Of a stretch of 14,018 bases of DNA, positions 13,183-14,018 are shown one piece after another (the first letter of the stretch is position 1; each line of letters starts with the position of its first letter). Position numbers and translations under genes: made by a program. The stretch covers positions 1-14,018 of the forward strand of contig CAZELI010000042.1 in the NCBI GenBank assembly GCA_964512985.1, in the 5' to 3' direction. The notes beneath the pieces were generated by a model. It saw only the letters and a program-made list of their open reading frames with translations. It had not been told where the DNA came from and searched no databases. This DNA comes from CAYPGT01 sp964512985 (GTDB lineage Bacteria > Cyanobacteriota > Vampirovibrionia > LMEP-6097).

Positions 13183-14016
13183 ATGGTTGATTTAGGAGCA
13201 ACAGGCACAATTAATTCAGCTGCGCCAGCTGTTAATTCTGCTGCAAGCAGCGCTCCCGCTGCAGCTCCAAATGCTAGCCAGCCAGCATCTAATCAAGTCT
13301 TTAGTTTAAGCGCAAGGATACTTGCAGCAAGAGAGCCTTTATCTAGTCCTAGTCCGCAAGTTACTAACCAGATGGACCCAGCCTTACTTGCAAGAATCTC
13401 CTTAGAGGAAGAATTGAAGAAACAAGGCGGCGGAGGCGGTGGTGGAGTGAGATTCAGTAGTCCTACTTTGTTCGTGCTTTATAGTATGAGAATGATTAAC
13501 GATGCTATGCGTGAGGCTTACGAGGCTTTACAGAAAGCTCTTGATCAAGGCGTTCTCAATGCTACTGCTCCAGTAAATAATTTTATTGCAGGTGTTCAAG
13601 AAGCTGTTTCAGAATTCATGAATAATCCTGTTATGGCTAATTTAGGAATTGCTATTAATCAAAGCTTCTCCCAGATTGCTAATGCACTGAAAGACCCCGC
13701 TGCTTCAGCTAGCAAACTGATGAACAATGCTGTGCATTTAGGTTCTGTAGTTGCAAGTGCTATTGCTAGTGGTCTTAAGCGCTTATTCTATAGTAAGGAT
13801 GAAGATCGTTTAGATCCAGACAATGCTATTTATCAGAACGAAGAAGGGTTATTGGATAAAGCACTGAGTTTCTTTGGCATGATTGATAATCAAGGCAATG
13901 AATCTAATGCTAAGAACATTAAGTCTCACATTGATAACCTTGCAAAGCAAGTAACCCGCTGGGCTAGTAGTATTAATTATCCGTTTAAAGAATTCACTGA
14001 ACGTTGGTTTAGATAG
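13183..14016 (+). CDS. Hypothetical Ala/Ser/Pro-rich protein with poly-Gly linker, 277 aa
   Basis: I do not recognise a family. The frame is open from a GTG at 13117, but the ATG at 13183 is preferred because AGGA (13173-13176) lies 6 nt before it and the low-complexity N-terminus begins there. Residues 1 to about 40 are rich in Ala, Ser, Pro and Asn and look disordered. A run of seven glycines (residues 82-88) follows a charged segment (LEEELKKQ). The rest (about residues 89-277) looks mainly helical and amphipathic, with Ala/Asn-rich repeating helices and a mildly hydrophobic part near LGSVVASAIASGL. There is no classical signal peptide. A structural, surface or secreted role is possible but not shown. 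The stop lies two bases from the window end. Confidence 0.75.
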   Translation: MVDLGATGTINSAAPAVNSAASSAPAAAPNASQPASNQVFSLSARILAAREPLSSPSPQVTNQMDPALLARISLEEELKKQGGGGGGGVRFSSPTLFVLYSMRMINDAMREAYEALQKALDQGVLNATAPVNNFIAGVQEAVSEFMNNPVMANLGIAINQSFSQIANALKDPAASASKLMNNAVHLGSVVASAIASGLKRLFYSKDEDRLDPDNAIYQNEEGLLDKALSFFGMIDNQGNESNAKNIKSHIDNLAKQVTRWASSINYPFKEFTERWFR

Positions 14017-14018
14017 AA

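Noticed and set aside
13426..13446. GGC/GGT/GGA run as a microsatellite repeat
   Set aside because: It is an in-frame glycine tract with mixed codons inside an open gene, so it is better read as a protein linker.
1..14018. CRISPR array, tRNA, rRNA or riboswitch
   Set aside because: No spaced direct repeats, tRNA cloverleaf or rRNA-like conserved stretch was seen in the intergenic gaps, all of which are under 175 bp.

Overview
The window is about 14 kb of low-GC, densely coded bacterial DNA. Its core is a tight co-directional respiratory operon at 1169-9166. It encodes a cbb3-type (C-family) heme-copper oxidase, a Rieske/cytochrome b module with two different cytochrome b proteins, and an electron-transfer tail in which one cytochrome b is fused to a 2x[4Fe-4S] ferredoxin domain and followed by an MvhD-like protein. 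Two heme-biosynthesis genes, hemE and hemN, lie downstream. The oxygen-independent HemN together with a high-affinity oxidase points to a microaerobic or facultative lifestyle. The gene content recalls non-photosynthetic relatives of cyanobacteria (Melainabacteria/Vampirovibrionia) or another uncultured Gram-negative-like lineage. That placement is an inference; no marker gene here settles it.

Layout. 1-320: 3' end of an ABC exporter ATPase. 340-451: palindromic repeat element. 457-1044 (-): unknown 195-aa protein. 1169-4822: oxidase half, with CcoN, CcoO carrying an extra C-terminal cytochrome c domain, a CcoS-like protein, a 67-aa membrane protein resembling the CcoP anchor, and a secreted diheme cytochrome c. 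4825-9166: quinol-oxidising half, with Rieske protein, a long cytochrome b that keeps only one of its two heme-b ligand pairs, two small membrane proteins, a second cytochrome b with all four histidines and a ferredoxin tail, an MvhD-like protein and a 40-aa membrane microprotein. 9150-9825 (-): ribbon-helix-helix/PIN toxin-antitoxin pair. 9913-10977: hemE. 10974-11486 (-): unknown 170-aa protein. 11566-13011: hemN. 13183-14016: unknown 277-aa protein.

Working model. Quinol oxidised at a Rieske/cytochrome b site would pass electrons through cytochrome c domains to the cbb3 oxidase, all encoded together as a possible fused complex III-IV. The second cytochrome b and its cytoplasmic ferredoxin plus MvhD-like partner suggest an extra branch linking the quinone pool to a low-potential cytoplasmic carrier. 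The loss of both distal (bH) histidines in one cytochrome b, with all four kept in its paralog, suggests an asymmetric heterodimeric b core. This is the most interesting signal in the window.

Regulatory pattern. Most operon genes have clear Shine-Dalgarno sequences and overlap or nearly abut. In contrast hemE, hemN and the antitoxin gene have a -10-like hexamer only 6-9 nt before the ATG and no Shine-Dalgarno, suggesting leaderless mRNAs.
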